Origin: Halobacillus kuroshimensis DSM 18393
GTDB lineage: Bacteria > Bacillota > Bacilli > Bacillales > Halobacillaceae
Direction of reading: 5' to 3'
DNA length: 64,000 nt
Assembly: GCF_000425705.1 (NCBI RefSeq)
Contig: NZ_AUDY01000012.1
Span: 124,001 to 188,000 of the forward strand
A program made the translations under genes and the position numbers. Position 1 is the first letter of the stretch. Every line of letters starts with the position of its first letter. The notes beneath the pieces are model-generated. The model ran no database searches, had not been told where the DNA came from, and worked only from the letters and a program-made list of their open reading frames with translations. Positions 52,730 to 62,328 of the stretch are shown here, one piece after another.

Positions 52730-52794
52730 AGCAGCTCAAAAAAGCAATTCAGAATGGAATCTGCTGAGCTTTCTTGTCGCTTTTTTGAGCTGCT
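52730..52794. repeat. 16-bp perfect inverted repeat between the MerR and MFS genes
   Basis: AGCAGCTCAAAAAAGC (52730-52745) recurs exactly inverted at 52779-52794 around a 33-base centre. AGTGTG and CACACT flank it more distantly. It fills most of the shared promoter region. It could be a MerR operator pair or an RNA stem in the exporter leader. Confidence 0.75.
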
Positions 52795-52827
52795 GTCCAT
52801 CTTCACTCACACTAAAGGAGAATGTTT

Positions 52828-54222
52828 ATGAAAAAACAACGAAGCAGCACGGATTCCTCATCAACTAATAAAAAGATGGTGGTTTTGACTTGTACTCTCC
52901 TCGCTTTTGCTGTGATGAACGGTACCATGTTTAATGTTGCGCTGCCGGATATAGCCGCAGATTTTCACATTTCTACAGCGGAAGTGAGCTGGGTGGTGAC
53001 GAGTTTTATCATCGTATTTGCTTTAGGTACTTTAGTTTATGGGAAATTGGCGGATCTTTATTCAATACGCTCCCTCTATACGGCGGGGATTACCTTTTTT
53101 TCTCTTGGAGCTTTGCTGGGTGTGTTTTCTACAAATATGGTGACACTTATTTTTGCACGAATTCTTCAAGCCATAGGCGCTTCATCAATCCCCTCCTTAT
53201 CTTTTATTATTCCCGCTCGTTTTTTTCCTGAGGAGCGAGGGAGAATGTTTGGTTATCTTGCTTCCACTATAGCTTTTGCATCGGGAATCGGGCCTTTGGT
53301 AGGAGGCGTTATCGGGGGTGTCTTTCATTGGAGGTATATTTTTCTGGTCTCGGTCATTCCTATTCTTTTCATTCCTCTCTTTAGAAAATGGCTTCCTTAT
53401 GAACTGAAAAAAGAAGGCAGAGTAGACATTGTGGGAGCTGTCCTTGTAGGGATAGTGGTGACGGGCCTTTTATTTTTCATCACAAATTCCAACTGGATAT
53501 TACTGGTGACCGCATTTGCCTGTTTCCCTATACTGGTCAGCAGAATGAAGAGGATAGACCAACCCTTTATTGATCCTGCGATTTTAACGATCAGACCTTA
53601 TGCATTAATCATGCTGGTCAGCTTCACTACGACAACCATTATTATGGGGATAACGTTCCTTATTCCACTCATGTTGAGGGATCTTTACGGGTTATCCACC
53701 TTATCTATTGGACTGGTCCTTTTCCCCGGTGCCTTTATCTCAGGCATTCTGGGAAAATGGACAGGGGAAATGATCAGTCATAGAGGTGGGGCGCCGGTGT
53801 TTAAGCTTGGCATTCTGATCATGGTCCTTGGTACCTTTTTACTGTGTATAACATCAGGGAACGGAATAGTCCTCTTATCATTTGGGTTGTTTACAGCTTA
53901 TCTAAGTTTTCCTCTTCTTCAAAGTTCAACAGCAGACTTGATCAGCACTTATCTCTCCGAAGAGCAGAATGGAACAGGGTTTGGTTTGTTTCATTTATCA
54001 AATTTTTTAGCTGGAGCCTTCAGCAGTGCGTTATTCGGGAGGCTGCTTCAGGCTGAATATGTAAGTTTTCAACGCAATCCCTTCTCCGCAACAGGGGAAG
54101 GTTTAATTTATAGTCAATTGTTTTTGGGTTGTATGATTCTTGCGTTATGTTCTTATTATACTTTCAAAACAAAGCTGCAAAAAGAAAAGACCATACCTGG
54201 ACGATCATCTCACAGTTTATGA
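52828..54222 (+). CDS. MFS multidrug exporter (DHA2, 14-helix type)
   Basis: From ATG 52828 (eight bases after AAAGGAG) a 464-residue transporter with 14 helices. It has the loop-2/3 motif GKLADLYSIRSLY and antiporter motif C (ASGIGPLVGGVIGG). It exports drugs or dyes with proton exchange. Its AT-rich codon use differs from the neighbouring mqo gene, hinting at acquisition together with the MerR gene. Confidence 0.9.
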   Translation: MKKQRSSTDSSSTNKKMVVLTCTLLAFAVMNGTMFNVALPDIAADFHISTAEVSWVVTSFIIVFALGTLVYGKLADLYSIRSLYTAGITFFSLGALLGVFSTNMVTLIFARILQAIGASSIPSLSFIIPARFFPEERGRMFGYLASTIAFASGIGPLVGGVIGGVFHWRYIFLVSVIPILFIPLFRKWLPYELKKEGRVDIVGAVLVGIVVTGLLFFITNSNWILLVTAFACFPILVSRMKRIDQPFIDPAILTIRPYALIMLVSFTTTTIIMGITFLIPLMLRDLYGLSTLSIGLVLFPGAFISGILGKWTGEMISHRGGAPVFKLGILIMVLGTFLLCITSGNGIVLLSFGLFTAYLSFPLLQSSTADLISTYLSEEQNGTGFGLFHLSNFLAGAFSSALFGRLLQAEYVSFQRNPFSATGEGLIYSQLFLGCMILALCSYYTFKTKLQKEKTIPGRSSHSL

Positions 54223-54246
54223 ATGGAAAAGGCATCCATTCGTTTT
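54221..54246 (+). terminator. Probable terminator of the MFS gene
   Basis: GAATGGA/TCCATTC with a seven-base loop, then GTTTT. Confidence 0.55.
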
Positions 54247-54396
54247 GGAATAAACCGGACAGGTTATAAGAAGAATAAGGAAGGAATGAAAAATTTTCCG
54301 GGTATGCTCGTCCGAATCGTCACGGATTGAGGCGGTTTTTCTTACATTATTCGTGTGGGGAATTTTTAGATTATCGTGACTTTTCCATCTATAAAG

Positions 54397-54415
54397 CGTT
54401 ATCATAGAGATAACG
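54397..54415. promoter_or_regulatory. Dyad upstream of mqo
   Basis: CGTTATC-ATAGA-GATAACG is a perfect seven-base dyad about 75 bases before the mqo ATG, just after a TATAAA -10-like hexamer. It is a candidate operator of unknown regulator. Confidence 0.5.
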
Positions 54416-54490
54416 AGTATATCTTAACAGAAAAGCGGCTGCATCCGGCGGTGGTTTTTCTGCAAAATCATAGTTATAAGGATGGTAAAC

Positions 54491-55990
54491 ATGAGCAACA
54501 GAGCAATCGAAACAGACGTGATCTTGATTGGCGCTGGAATCATGAGCGCGACACTTGGGTCGCTGCTCCACGAGCTTGCCCCGGACTGGAAGGTGACCGT
54601 GTTTGAAAAGCTCGGCCGCACAGGTGAGGAAAGCTCAAACGAATGGAATAACGCAGGCACTGGACACGCCGCCCTTTGTGAATTGAATTACACAAGCGAA
54701 AAGCCGGACGGCTCGATTGATATGACGAAAGCCGTAAAAATCAATGAACAGTTTCAAGTTTCCAAGCAGTTCTGGTCCTATCTCGTGAACAACCGCCGTA
54801 TAGAAAAGCCGGAGGACTTCATCCGGCCGCTTCCGCACATGAGTCTCGTATACGGAATCGAGAACATCAAGTTTTTGAAAAAACGCCATGAAACGATGGA
54901 GCAGAACCCACTTTTCAAAGATATGAAGTTTTCTGATGATCCGGAAACCTTGAAAAAATGGATGCCGTTGATTATGCAGGAGCGCACGTCGGAAGAGCCT
55001 GCAGCCGCAACGAAAGTTGATGCCGGTACGGATGTGAATTTCGGCGCCCTCACACGCAAAATGTTCGACCACCTGGAGCATCAGAACGTAACGATGAACT
55101 ACAACCACAGCGTCGAAAACCTCGAGCAGACGAGCGGGGGGACGTGGAGTGTGAAGGTAAAAAATGCCAACGGGGAGACAACCCGCTATTTAACGAAGTT
55201 CGTCTTCATCGGAGGAGGAGGAGGCAGTCTCCATCTGCTTCAGAAATCCGGCATTCCAGAAGGCAAAGGTATCGGAGGTTTTCCTGTCAGTGGACAGTTC
55301 CTCGTCTGCAACAAACCGGAGGTCGCAGAAAAGCACCACGCCAAAGTGTACGGCAAAGCACCGGTCGGGGCACCGCCGATGAGTGTGCCGCACCTTGATA
55401 CCCGCTACATCGGTGATAAGAAGACCCTTCTTTTCGGACCGTTCGCCGGTTTTTCACCGAAATTCCTGAAAACGGGCTCCAATATGGACCTGCTGACATC
55501 GGTCAATGCCAATAACGTCATGACGATGCTGGCTGCCGGTATGAAGGAAATGGCCTTGACGAAGTATTTGATCCAGCAGGTGCTCCAGTCCAAGGAGCAG
55601 CGGATGGAAGCATTGAGGGAATTCGTTCCCGATGCGAAAAGTGAAGACTGGGAGCTTGTCGTTGCCGGTCAGCGCGTGCAGGTGATCAAGGATACCGAGG
55701 ATGGCGGCAAAGGAACGCTTCAGTTCGGTACAGAAGTCGTCAGTTCCGCCGATGGAACCGTCGCCTGCCTGCTTGGTGCATCCCCGGGGGCATCCACCGC
55801 TGTCCATGTCATGATTGACGTGCTGCAGCGCTGCTTCCCGGACCAGTTCGCCCAGTGGGAGCCGAAGCTGAAGGAAATGATTCCGAGCTACGGCACATCC
55901 CTTCAAAACGACCCGTCTCTCGTTGAGAAAATCCATGCCGAGACAGGCGAAGCGCTCGGACTGACGGAAAAAAAGCTCGTACTGAATTGA
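54491..55990 (+). CDS. mqo: Malate:quinone oxidoreductase
   Basis: A 499-residue FAD enzyme. The N-terminal dinucleotide fold is [14 protein letters not shown], followed by family blocks [30 protein letters not shown] and [14 protein letters not shown]. It oxidises malate to oxaloacetate and passes electrons to quinone at the membrane face. ATG 54491 is eight bases after AAGGATG. Confidence 0.93.
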   Translation: MSNRAIETDVILIGAGIMSATLGSLLHELAPDWKVTVFEKLGRTGEESSNEWNNAGTGHAALCELNYTSEKPDGSIDMTKAVKINEQFQVSKQFWSYLVNNRRIEKPEDFIRPLPHMSLVYGIENIKFLKKRHETMEQNPLFKDMKFSDDPETLKKWMPLIMQERTSEEPAAATKVDAGTDVNFGALTRKMFDHLEHQNVTMNYNHSVENLEQTSGGTWSVKVKNANGETTRYLTKFVFIGGGGGSLHLLQKSGIPEGKGIGGFPVSGQFLVCNKPEVAEKHHAKVYGKAPVGAPPMSVPHLDTRYIGDKKTLLFGPFAGFSPKFLKTGSNMDLLTSVNANNVMTMLAAGMKEMALTKYLIQQVLQSKEQRMEALREFVPDAKSEDWELVVAGQRVQVIKDTEDGGKGTLQFGTEVVSSADGTVACLLGASPGASTAVHVMIDVLQRCFPDQFAQWEPKLKEMIPSYGTSLQNDPSLVEKIHAETGEALGLTEKKLVLN

Positions 55991-56025
55991 GAAGAGGTGA
56001 CCGCCTCAGCAGTTGAATAAAAACG

Positions 56026-56061
56026 AAAGCCCTTCATCTTTTTCGGATGAAGGGCTTTTTT
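56026..56061 (+). terminator. Terminator of mqo
   Basis: AAAGCCCTTCATC/GATGAAGGGCTTT with a seven-base loop and six T. Confidence 0.92.
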
Positions 56062-56082
56062 GTATGTAGAAAAGTCACTTTT

Positions 56083-56112
56083 ATTGTAAAAATATCAGAA
56101 TACTTTTACAAT
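56083..56112. promoter_or_regulatory. Nine-base dyad upstream of the amidase gene
   Basis: ATTGTAAAA (56083-56091) and TTTTACAAT (56104-56112) are exact inverse arms 12 bases apart, 21 bases before the GTG start. Spacing does not fit TnrA (TGTNA-N7-TNACA), so another regulator is likelier. Confidence 0.55.
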
Positions 56113-56133
56113 TTTAGAAAAGGAGGAGATCAT

Positions 56134-57429
56134 GTGGAAGCGAAACAGACGGTGTATGTGAATACCTTTACAGACGGAGTGCTGGATCCCGGTAAAGCTA
56201 TGGAATATAAAGTGAAGGACGGCGGACATATTATCGCCAATACAACACCGGGGTGCTGGGGGCCGATGATTACGCCCGCCCTAAAGGGCGGGCATGAAGT
56301 GACGAAGCCTGTGTATGTCGAAGGGGCTGAGGTGGGGGACGCCGTTGTCATTCATATCCAATCGATAGAAGTGACGTCAATCGCCACAGCCTCCGGCAAT
56401 GATCAGCCGGTGGAAGGAAGGTTCACAGGCGACCCCTTCGTCGATGGCCGATGCCCGAGCTGCGGAACGAAAAATCCGGATACGTATATCGAAGGAATCG
56501 GCCAGCAGGCGGTCCGCTGTCAAGTTTGTGGAGAAGACGTCACCCCCTTTGTATTTACGAATGCGTACACGATTGCTTTTGATGAACAGAAAGGACTCGG
56601 ACTCACGCTCCACCGGGAAGCCGCTGAAAAAGTGGCCCGCGATGCCAAGGGTTACATGCGGACACCAGAGGAATCCATCCAAAACCCGGTCGTGACGTTC
56701 GCTCCCCATGATCTCATCGGGGCCGTGGCCCGTCTGCGTCCATTTTTAGGACAGCTTGGAACTACACCTTCCCGGCCGATTCCGGATTCTCACAATGCCG
56801 GTGACTTTGGACAATTTTTGATTGATGCCCCGCACGATTTCGGCTTAACGGCTGAAGAACTCGAGGAGAGGACAGACGGACATATGGACATCAATCGTGT
56901 CCGTGAAGGGGCTGTCATCATCTGCCCCGTAAAGGTCGAAGGTGGAGGTGTGTATGTGGGGGATATGCATGCGATGCAGGGCAACGGCGAAATTGCCGGC
57001 CACACGACAGATGTTTCCGGTATCGTCAGCTTGAAGGTCGATGTGTTGAAAGGTGTAAATCTGGAGGGTCCGGTGCTGCTTCCGGTGGAGGAAGACCTGC
57101 CTTACCTCGCGAAGCCTTTCACAGAAAAAGAAAAACAGCAGGCTATGAAGTTAGCTGAAAAATGGCAGGTGGAACAGCTGGAGGACTCCTACCCAGTTTC
57201 CTTCATCGGGACAGGGGCGGATTTGAATGAAGCGACGACGAATGGCATGGAGCGGGCAGCCAGGGCTTTTGGGATCGATGTTCCTGAAGTGATGAACCGC
57301 TCCACGATTACCGGCTCGGTCGATATCGGCCGGCACCCTGGTGTGGTCACGGTGACGTTTCTTGCACCGGCCCATTACCTGGAAAAAATAAAACTGGAGA
57401 GGCTTGTAAGGGATTATTACAAGCTTTAA
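56134..57429 (+). CDS. Acetamidase/formamidase family protein with zinc-ribbon insert
   Basis: From GTG 56134 (AAGGAGGAG upstream) a 431-residue FmdA/AmdA family member with PGCWGPMITPAL, DAVVIHI, EGAVIICPVKVEGGGVYVGD and MHAMQGNGEIAGHTTDVSG. It differs from the next paralogue by a four-cysteine insert at about residues 108-132 (CPSCGTK, then CQVCGED), which should bind zinc. It hydrolyses a short amide to ammonia and an acid; the exact amide is unknown. Both formamidases sit in a nitrogen-scavenging cluster. Confidence 0.82.
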   Translation: MEAKQTVYVNTFTDGVLDPGKAMEYKVKDGGHIIANTTPGCWGPMITPALKGGHEVTKPVYVEGAEVGDAVVIHIQSIEVTSIATASGNDQPVEGRFTGDPFVDGRCPSCGTKNPDTYIEGIGQQAVRCQVCGEDVTPFVFTNAYTIAFDEQKGLGLTLHREAAEKVARDAKGYMRTPEESIQNPVVTFAPHDLIGAVARLRPFLGQLGTTPSRPIPDSHNAGDFGQFLIDAPHDFGLTAEELEERTDGHMDINRVREGAVIICPVKVEGGGVYVGDMHAMQGNGEIAGHTTDVSGIVSLKVDVLKGVNLEGPVLLPVEEDLPYLAKPFTEKEKQQAMKLAEKWQVEQLEDSYPVSFIGTGADLNEATTNGMERAARAFGIDVPEVMNRSTITGSVDIGRHPGVVTVTFLAPAHYLEKIKLERLVRDYYKL

Positions 57430-57581
57430 AGCAGATCAACAGGTCATTTGTTACAAAATCTTCCGTTTAACTTTCCTGGAGCAGGGGAAGAGGTGTAATA
57501 ATTTGTGGTATAGGGGAGGTGTATGTCCTATTTCCGGAAGTCACTGGCGCTCGAACCGATCTATGAAGAGAGGATGAGTCG

Positions 57582-58760
57582 ATGACGAAACAGATCTTTC
57601 AAGTCGATTTGAACAAGCGTATGGATGAACAGGACGTTGTAGGACATAATCGCTGGCACCCGGATATTCCCGCTGTCTTTTCCGTCAATCCCGGAGAATC
57701 GTTCCGTATGGAATGCCTCGACTGGACGGACGGACAGATTAAGAACAATGATGACCCTTCAGATATCAGGGACGTCCATCTCGACCGGGTGCATGTACTT
57801 AGTGGGCCGGTCCACGTCAATAGCGTGGAGCCGGGAGATTTATTAGTCGTCGATATTCTCGATATCGGCACGTTTTCCTCCCATGAGTGGGGCTTTAACG
57901 GGATTTTTGCCAAGGAAAACGGCGGCAGCTTTTTGACGGATCACTATCCGGAAGCCGCTAAGTCAATCTGGGATTTTGAAGGGATTTACGCCACCTCCCG
58001 CCACGTACCGAACGTCAAATTTGCCGGCATCATCCACCCGGGGCTGATCGGTGTAGCCCCGTCTCAGGAGATGCTGGATGAATGGAACAGAAGAGAAGAG
58101 GAGCTTGTCAGCCAGGATCCGGACCGCGTTCCTCCGCTCGCCAACCTGCCGACTAAGGAGAATGCCGTTGCAGGCAGTCTGAAGGGAGCCGATTTTGACC
58201 GTGTGGCCAGGGAAGGGGCACGGACAGTTCCCCCGCGTGAAAACGGAGGAAACTGCGACATTAAAAACCTCTCTAAGGGTTCGAAAATCTATTTTCCTGT
58301 CTTTGTGGACGGGGCAAAGCTGTCTGTTGGTGATCTGCACTTCTCTCAGGGAGACGGAGAAATCACCTTCTGCGGCGGAATAGAGATGCCTGGATGGATC
58401 GATTTGAAGGTCGAAGTTATTAAGGACGGCATGAACAAATACCAGATTAAGAGAAATCCGGCGTTCCGCCCCGGTCCCGTGATGCCACACTATAACGAAT
58501 TCCTCGTCTTTGAGGGCGTGTCCGTCAACGAGTTTTCCGGGAAGCAGACGTATTTGGACGCCAATACGGCTTATCGCAATGCCTGCTTGAACGCTATCGA
58601 GTTTTTGAAAACATTCGGATTCACGGGTGAACAGGCTTACATGCTGCTTGGAACGGCACCTGTGCAGGGGCATCTGGCCGGCGTCGTCGATATACCGAAC
58701 TCCTGCTGTACACTTGCCCTGCCGAAGGAAATTTTCACAAAAGATATTCTGCCGAAGTAG
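57582..58760 (+). CDS. fmdA: Formamidase
   Basis: A 392-residue FmdA protein with GHNRWHPDIP, SVEPGDLLVVDILD, SSHEWGFNGIF, HPGLIGVAPS, the SVGDLHFSQGDGEITFCGGI block and VVDIPNSCCTLALP near the end. It hydrolyses formamide to formate and ammonia. The gene starts behind GAGAGGATG and is followed after 12 bases by the FmdB-type zinc-ribbon gene. Confidence 0.88.
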   Translation: MTKQIFQVDLNKRMDEQDVVGHNRWHPDIPAVFSVNPGESFRMECLDWTDGQIKNNDDPSDIRDVHLDRVHVLSGPVHVNSVEPGDLLVVDILDIGTFSSHEWGFNGIFAKENGGSFLTDHYPEAAKSIWDFEGIYATSRHVPNVKFAGIIHPGLIGVAPSQEMLDEWNRREEELVSQDPDRVPPLANLPTKENAVAGSLKGADFDRVAREGARTVPPRENGGNCDIKNLSKGSKIYFPVFVDGAKLSVGDLHFSQGDGEITFCGGIEMPGWIDLKVEVIKDGMNKYQIKRNPAFRPGPVMPHYNEFLVFEGVSVNEFSGKQTYLDANTAYRNACLNAIEFLKTFGFTGEQAYMLLGTAPVQGHLAGVVDIPNSCCTLALPKEIFTKDILPK

Positions 58761-58772
58761 AGGAGCGGATGC

Positions 58773-59045
58773 ATGTTGGCCCATTTTTCTTTTTTATGTG
58801 AAGCGTGCGGAGAATTCACAATCTGGATGACCGGCATGAAGGAAAGCAGGAGGGAGGCCTCCTGTCCGGATTGTCAGGGCGTTTCGAAGCGGGTCTTCAA
58901 GCCGCCGATGACGTCCAGGATGGACAGCCGCGTCAAGCAGCGGATCGAAAACGGCATGGAGCCGCGGACCGTAAGGCGTGAGGATCTTCCAGCTTCGCGC
59001 CCGCAGCGCCAAACAACAGCCCGGCCGTGGCAGGCTGGTCATTAA
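58773..59045 (+). CDS. fmdB: FmdB-type zinc-ribbon protein
   Basis: A 90-residue protein with two CXXC knuckles (CEAC near residue 9 and CPDC near 31) and a basic, disordered C-terminus. It resembles FmdB, the small regulator or accessory protein found after formamidase. GAGGAG precedes the ATG. Confidence 0.8.
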   Translation: MLAHFSFLCEACGEFTIWMTGMKESRREASCPDCQGVSKRVFKPPMTSRMDSRVKQRIENGMEPRTVRREDLPASRPQRQTTARPWQAGH

Positions 59046-59050
59046 GTCAA

Positions 59051-59085
59051 AAAAGCAGCTGGACGCTTTCCGTCGGCTGCTTTTT
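59051..59085 (+). terminator. Terminator of the formamidase operon
   Basis: AAAAGCAGC/GCTGCTTTT with an internal GGACG/CGTC step and five T. Confidence 0.85.
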
Positions 59086-59141
59086 CAGGCTTTCCTTCTT
59101 CGGAATCCTTCCCATGGGGAGGGTTCTTTCCATGCCCTTGC

Positions 59142-59429
59142 TTAAGTCAGAAACGGAGTCAATAGAGAGAGGGAGATGAATCCCGCGGCGGCTCCGAATC
59201 CGTAAAACGATCCGGGCAGCCCGAATGTGATTTTCAAGATTACGAGGACGATAGGAAGAAAAATGAAGAGCAGAAAAACGGAATCGTCCAGTCTCACGTA
59301 TTGTTCAAAAGCGCAGTGGGGACAGGCAGCCTTTCTCTCCTGCAGCAGGAGTGGCTGCTGTCTGAACGCTGCACGAAAGCTCCATCGCTGCTTACACTGG
59401 ATGCAGGTCGTCACGGTGTTCTCCTCCAT
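59142..59429 (-). CDS. Membrane zinc-ribbon protein (TIGR04104-like)
   Basis: A 95-residue protein with CIQC (9-12), CPHC (36-39) and two membrane helices (about 50-66 and 72-91). CXXC-N23-CXXC plus two helices is the layout of the TIGR04104 family. AAGGATGG lies before the ATG. Function is unknown. Confidence 0.75.
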   Translation of the reverse strand: MEENTVTTCIQCKQRWSFRAAFRQQPLLLQERKAACPHCAFEQYVRLDDSVFLLFIFLPIVLVILKITFGLPGSFYGFGAAAGFISLSLLTPFLT

Positions 59430-59554
59430 TTCACCATCCTTTTTTTATCTATACCTCTTCCGCCTCAAGTGGAAACCTTTGCTCTTGAAGGTTTGTTTGA
59501 AATAAGATAGGAACGGATATAGAAATATAGTCTTCTAAAGGAGGAATCTTCATT

Positions 59555-60541
59555 ATGAAAACGTTGGAAAACGCATTAAAACATAGAGTAGGTCTTGGAA
59601 CCGCGCCACTTGGGAACATGTTCCGCAATGTCCCGGAGGAAGAAGCACGGGAAACGATTCAGACTGCCTGGAATCAGGGTGTGCGCTATTTTGATACAGC
59701 ACCTTTTTACGGCGCGGGTCTGGCGGAAAGCCGTCTTGGGGATGTCTTGTCCCAATATGACCGTGATGAGTACGTGATAAGTACGAAGGTCGGCCGCTAC
59801 ATGACGCAGGAGGAAGAAGACAAAGATGGGTTGTTTGCGCATGGGCGTAACAACAAAGTCATCACGGACTATTCCGCAGAGGCAACGAGAAAATCGATTG
59901 AACAGAGCCTGGAACGTCTGAAGACGGACCGCCTCGATATCGTCTATGTGCACGATTTATCACCGGACTTTCACGGGGACGAATGGATTTCCAAGTTCGA
60001 AGAAGCGCGCACAGGAGCTTTCCGTGTGCTGTCCGAGATGCGTGAAAAAGGTATCATTAAAGGCTGGGGCCTTGGCGTGAATACGACCGAGCCGATCGAG
60101 ATTGCGATGGAGCTTGAGGAAAACCGTCCGGACATCAACCTGTCAGCCATCCAGTATACCCTTCTTCAGCACGATCGTGCGCTTGAGCGTATGATGAAGA
60201 CGGCGGAGGAAAAAGGCATTGATATCGTCGTCGGCGGCCCTTACAACTCCGGTGCCTTGTTCGGCGGGGACCACTTTAACTATGAAAAAGCGGGCGCTGA
60301 CATCATCGGTCGTGTGAATCAGTTGAAGGAAATCGGTGATAAGCATGGCGTTCATCTGAAAGCGGCGGCCCTGCAGTTTTCTACCGCCCATCCGGCTGTG
60401 AAATCCGTCATTCCCGGGTCCACACGTCCGGAACGTATTAAAGAGGATCTTGATATGATCCAGCGCGACATTCCAGAAGCATTCTGGCAGGAACTCGTGG
60501 AGCGCGGCTTCATTTCTCCACAGGCACCACTGCCTAATTAA
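59555..60541 (+). CDS. Aldo/keto reductase
   Basis: A 328-residue AKR TIM barrel with catalytic Asp47, Tyr52 and Lys78, and His in YVHDLSP. It resembles D-threo-aldose/L-fucose dehydrogenase-type enzymes (AWNQGVRYFDTAPFYGAG). It reduces or oxidises a sugar or aldehyde with NAD(P)H. A strong AAAGGAGG precedes the ATG. Confidence 0.88.
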   Translation: MKTLENALKHRVGLGTAPLGNMFRNVPEEEARETIQTAWNQGVRYFDTAPFYGAGLAESRLGDVLSQYDRDEYVISTKVGRYMTQEEEDKDGLFAHGRNNKVITDYSAEATRKSIEQSLERLKTDRLDIVYVHDLSPDFHGDEWISKFEEARTGAFRVLSEMREKGIIKGWGLGVNTTEPIEIAMELEENRPDINLSAIQYTLLQHDRALERMMKTAEEKGIDIVVGGPYNSGALFGGDHFNYEKAGADIIGRVNQLKEIGDKHGVHLKAAALQFSTAHPAVKSVIPGSTRPERIKEDLDMIQRDIPEAFWQELVERGFISPQAPLPN

Positions 60542-60578
60542 ACGAAAAGGGACCATGATGTTCTTTTCGGAACTAAAA

Positions 60579-60638
60579 AAAGCTGTCGCTATTTTTATCG
60601 ACAGCCTTGGGAAACCGCATCGGCGGTTTCCTTTTTTT
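60579..60638 (+). terminator. Tandem hairpins and terminator after the AKR gene
   Basis: A first stem AGCTGTCG/CGACAGCC is followed by GGAAACCGC/GCGGTTTCC (60610-60631) and seven T. Confidence 0.88.
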
Positions 60639-60657
60639 ATTGGAAGAAAGAAAATAA

Positions 60658-61539
60658 TTACATTTTTTCAACCTCAGTAATCTTCGACATAACAGTGTTC
60701 AAAAAGGCTTCGACGGCTGGAGACAGCCATTTCTTGTTTCGAATCAGCATATGGGAATACAGAGGTGAAAAGGATTCCTCATGGGCGACTTTTTTCACCC
60801 GGCCGTTTTTGATTTCCTGCTGAACCGTCCGACTGGGAAGAGCTGCAAAGCCGAGGCCGCTCATCACCATCTGTTTGATGGCTTCAATGCTCCATAATTC
60901 CATCGTGGGAAACTCCAGACCCTGTTTCATCAGATGCTTCTCATACATCATCCGGTAACTGCATCCCTTCTCATTGGTTAGATAAACAGGCTTCATCTGC
61001 TTTATTTCACTAAAGTGATCCGGGCCGTCGGGATGGGTGACAAGCACAATGTCCTCCAGCCCTAAAGAATAATGGAGGCATTTCTCCTGCTGGAAATCCG
61101 GGTAAATCATGAAAGCAATATCTACGCGGCCGCTGAGAACATCACTCTGGTTTTCGCCGCATGTGCCGTTGGTGACGACAAGCTTCACCTCCGGATACTG
61201 GAGCGAGTAGTCCTGAAGGATGGGACCGAGCATGGAAATGGTCAGCGATTCCGGGGCCGCTATGGTCAAGGTGCCGCTCATCTTTTTGCTGTGCTTCATA
61301 TTCCGGATTTGATCACGGGTGGAGAGCAGGTCTTCGGCAAGTGGGATCAGCTCCCGGCCCAGCGGAGTCAGCTGAAGCTTTCGTTCAACGTACGTGAACA
61401 ACGGACCACCGATTTCGCTTTCAAGTGCCTGGATGTGTGCGGTAAGAGTGGATTGTGTATAGCCGAGGTTCACGGCGGCTCCGGTATAACTGCCTGTTTC
61501 CAATATCGCTTGAAAAGTGACGAGATGCCTGATTTCCAT
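60658..61539 (-). CDS. LysR-family regulator
   Basis: A 293-residue LysR protein. The HTH is at 1-60 (MEIRHLVTFQAILETGSYTG, then LGYTQSTLTAHIQALE) and the effector domain at 90-290. ATG 61539 follows AAGGAG; upstream codons in frame are not protein-like. It is divergent from a LysE-type exporter, its probable target. Confidence 0.88.
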   Translation of the reverse strand: MEIRHLVTFQAILETGSYTGAAVNLGYTQSTLTAHIQALESEIGGPLFTYVERKLQLTPLGRELIPLAEDLLSTRDQIRNMKHSKKMSGTLTIAAPESLTISMLGPILQDYSLQYPEVKLVVTNGTCGENQSDVLSGRVDIAFMIYPDFQQEKCLHYSLGLEDIVLVTHPDGPDHFSEIKQMKPVYLTNEKGCSYRMMYEKHLMKQGLEFPTMELWSIEAIKQMVMSGLGFAALPSRTVQQEIKNGRVKKVAHEESFSPLYSHMLIRNKKWLSPAVEAFLNTVMSKITEVEKM

Positions 61540-61656
61540 GACAGACTCCTTCCTGTTATCGAAAAAAATGATCGTGGATTCTTTTATTTCAATTTTATTT
61601 ATAACTATTCTCACTCTACAATAGAATCATCTGCACGTAAATCAAGGAGTGAGTTT

Positions 61657-62235
61657 ATGAATATAGCTGCCTTTTTATCTTATATCATCATTACATCGGT
61701 GACGCCCGGACCGAGTAATTTATTGATGATGAATGAGGCACGTCGATACGGGTTTAAAGGAGCCTGGAAGTTTAATAGTGGGATCTTAACAGGTTTTGCG
61801 CTGCTTGGGATCGTCAGCGGGTTGTTTACCGCTGGTCTCTATCAGTGGATTCCAGTCATTGAGCCGTACTTCAAAGCGGCCGGCGCTCTCTATCTTTTCT
61901 ATTTAGCCTGGAAGATCGGATTTCCTAAAGCCGGCAGCAGTCAAGCGTCAGAGCTGGAGTCCTCCTTCTATACAGGACTTCTTTTTCAATTGATTAATGT
62001 GAAAAGCATTCTGTTCTTCCTGACGGTGATGAGTGTATTCATTATGCCGGCTGCACAGTCTGTATCCATAATGATCTTCTATATTGCCGTCACGATTGTC
62101 CTGGGGTGGACAGCACTGCTGCTTTGGTCGATGTTTGGCTCCTTGTTAAAAAATGTCTGGCACCGCTATGACCGGATTTTCCGGGTCGTGATGGCGACTT
62201 TACTCATCTACGCGGCTTCAGCTATTCTTTTTTAG
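61657..62235 (+). CDS. LysE/RhtB-family amino acid exporter
   Basis: A 192-residue protein with six helices and the LysE signature ITSVTPGPSNLLMMNEARRYG. ATG 61657 follows AAGGAG. It exports an amino acid or derivative. The frame extends far upstream, antisense to lysR, but the ribosome site fixes the start here. Confidence 0.88.
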   Translation: MNIAAFLSYIIITSVTPGPSNLLMMNEARRYGFKGAWKFNSGILTGFALLGIVSGLFTAGLYQWIPVIEPYFKAAGALYLFYLAWKIGFPKAGSSQASELESSFYTGLLFQLINVKSILFFLTVMSVFIMPAAQSVSIMIFYIAVTIVLGWTALLLWSMFGSLLKNVWHRYDRIFRVVMATLLIYAASAILF

Positions 62236-62280
62236 TGAATCGTGTAAAATTGATAATCACCTGTTTTGAAACGAATCATT

Positions 62281-62318
62281 AAAAAAATCCCGCATCCAAT
62301 AAAGGATGCGGGATTTTT
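62281..62318. terminator. Bidirectional terminator between lysE and ahpF
   Basis: AAAAAATCCCGCATCC/GGATGCGGGATTTTTT with a six-base loop; A- and T-runs allow use from both sides. Confidence 0.93.
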
Positions 62319-62328
62319 TATAGAAAGA

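Noticed and set aside
61072-61656. In-frame upstream extension of the LysE-type gene
   Set aside because: Lies antisense to lysR; the ribosome site and family N-terminus place the start at 61657.
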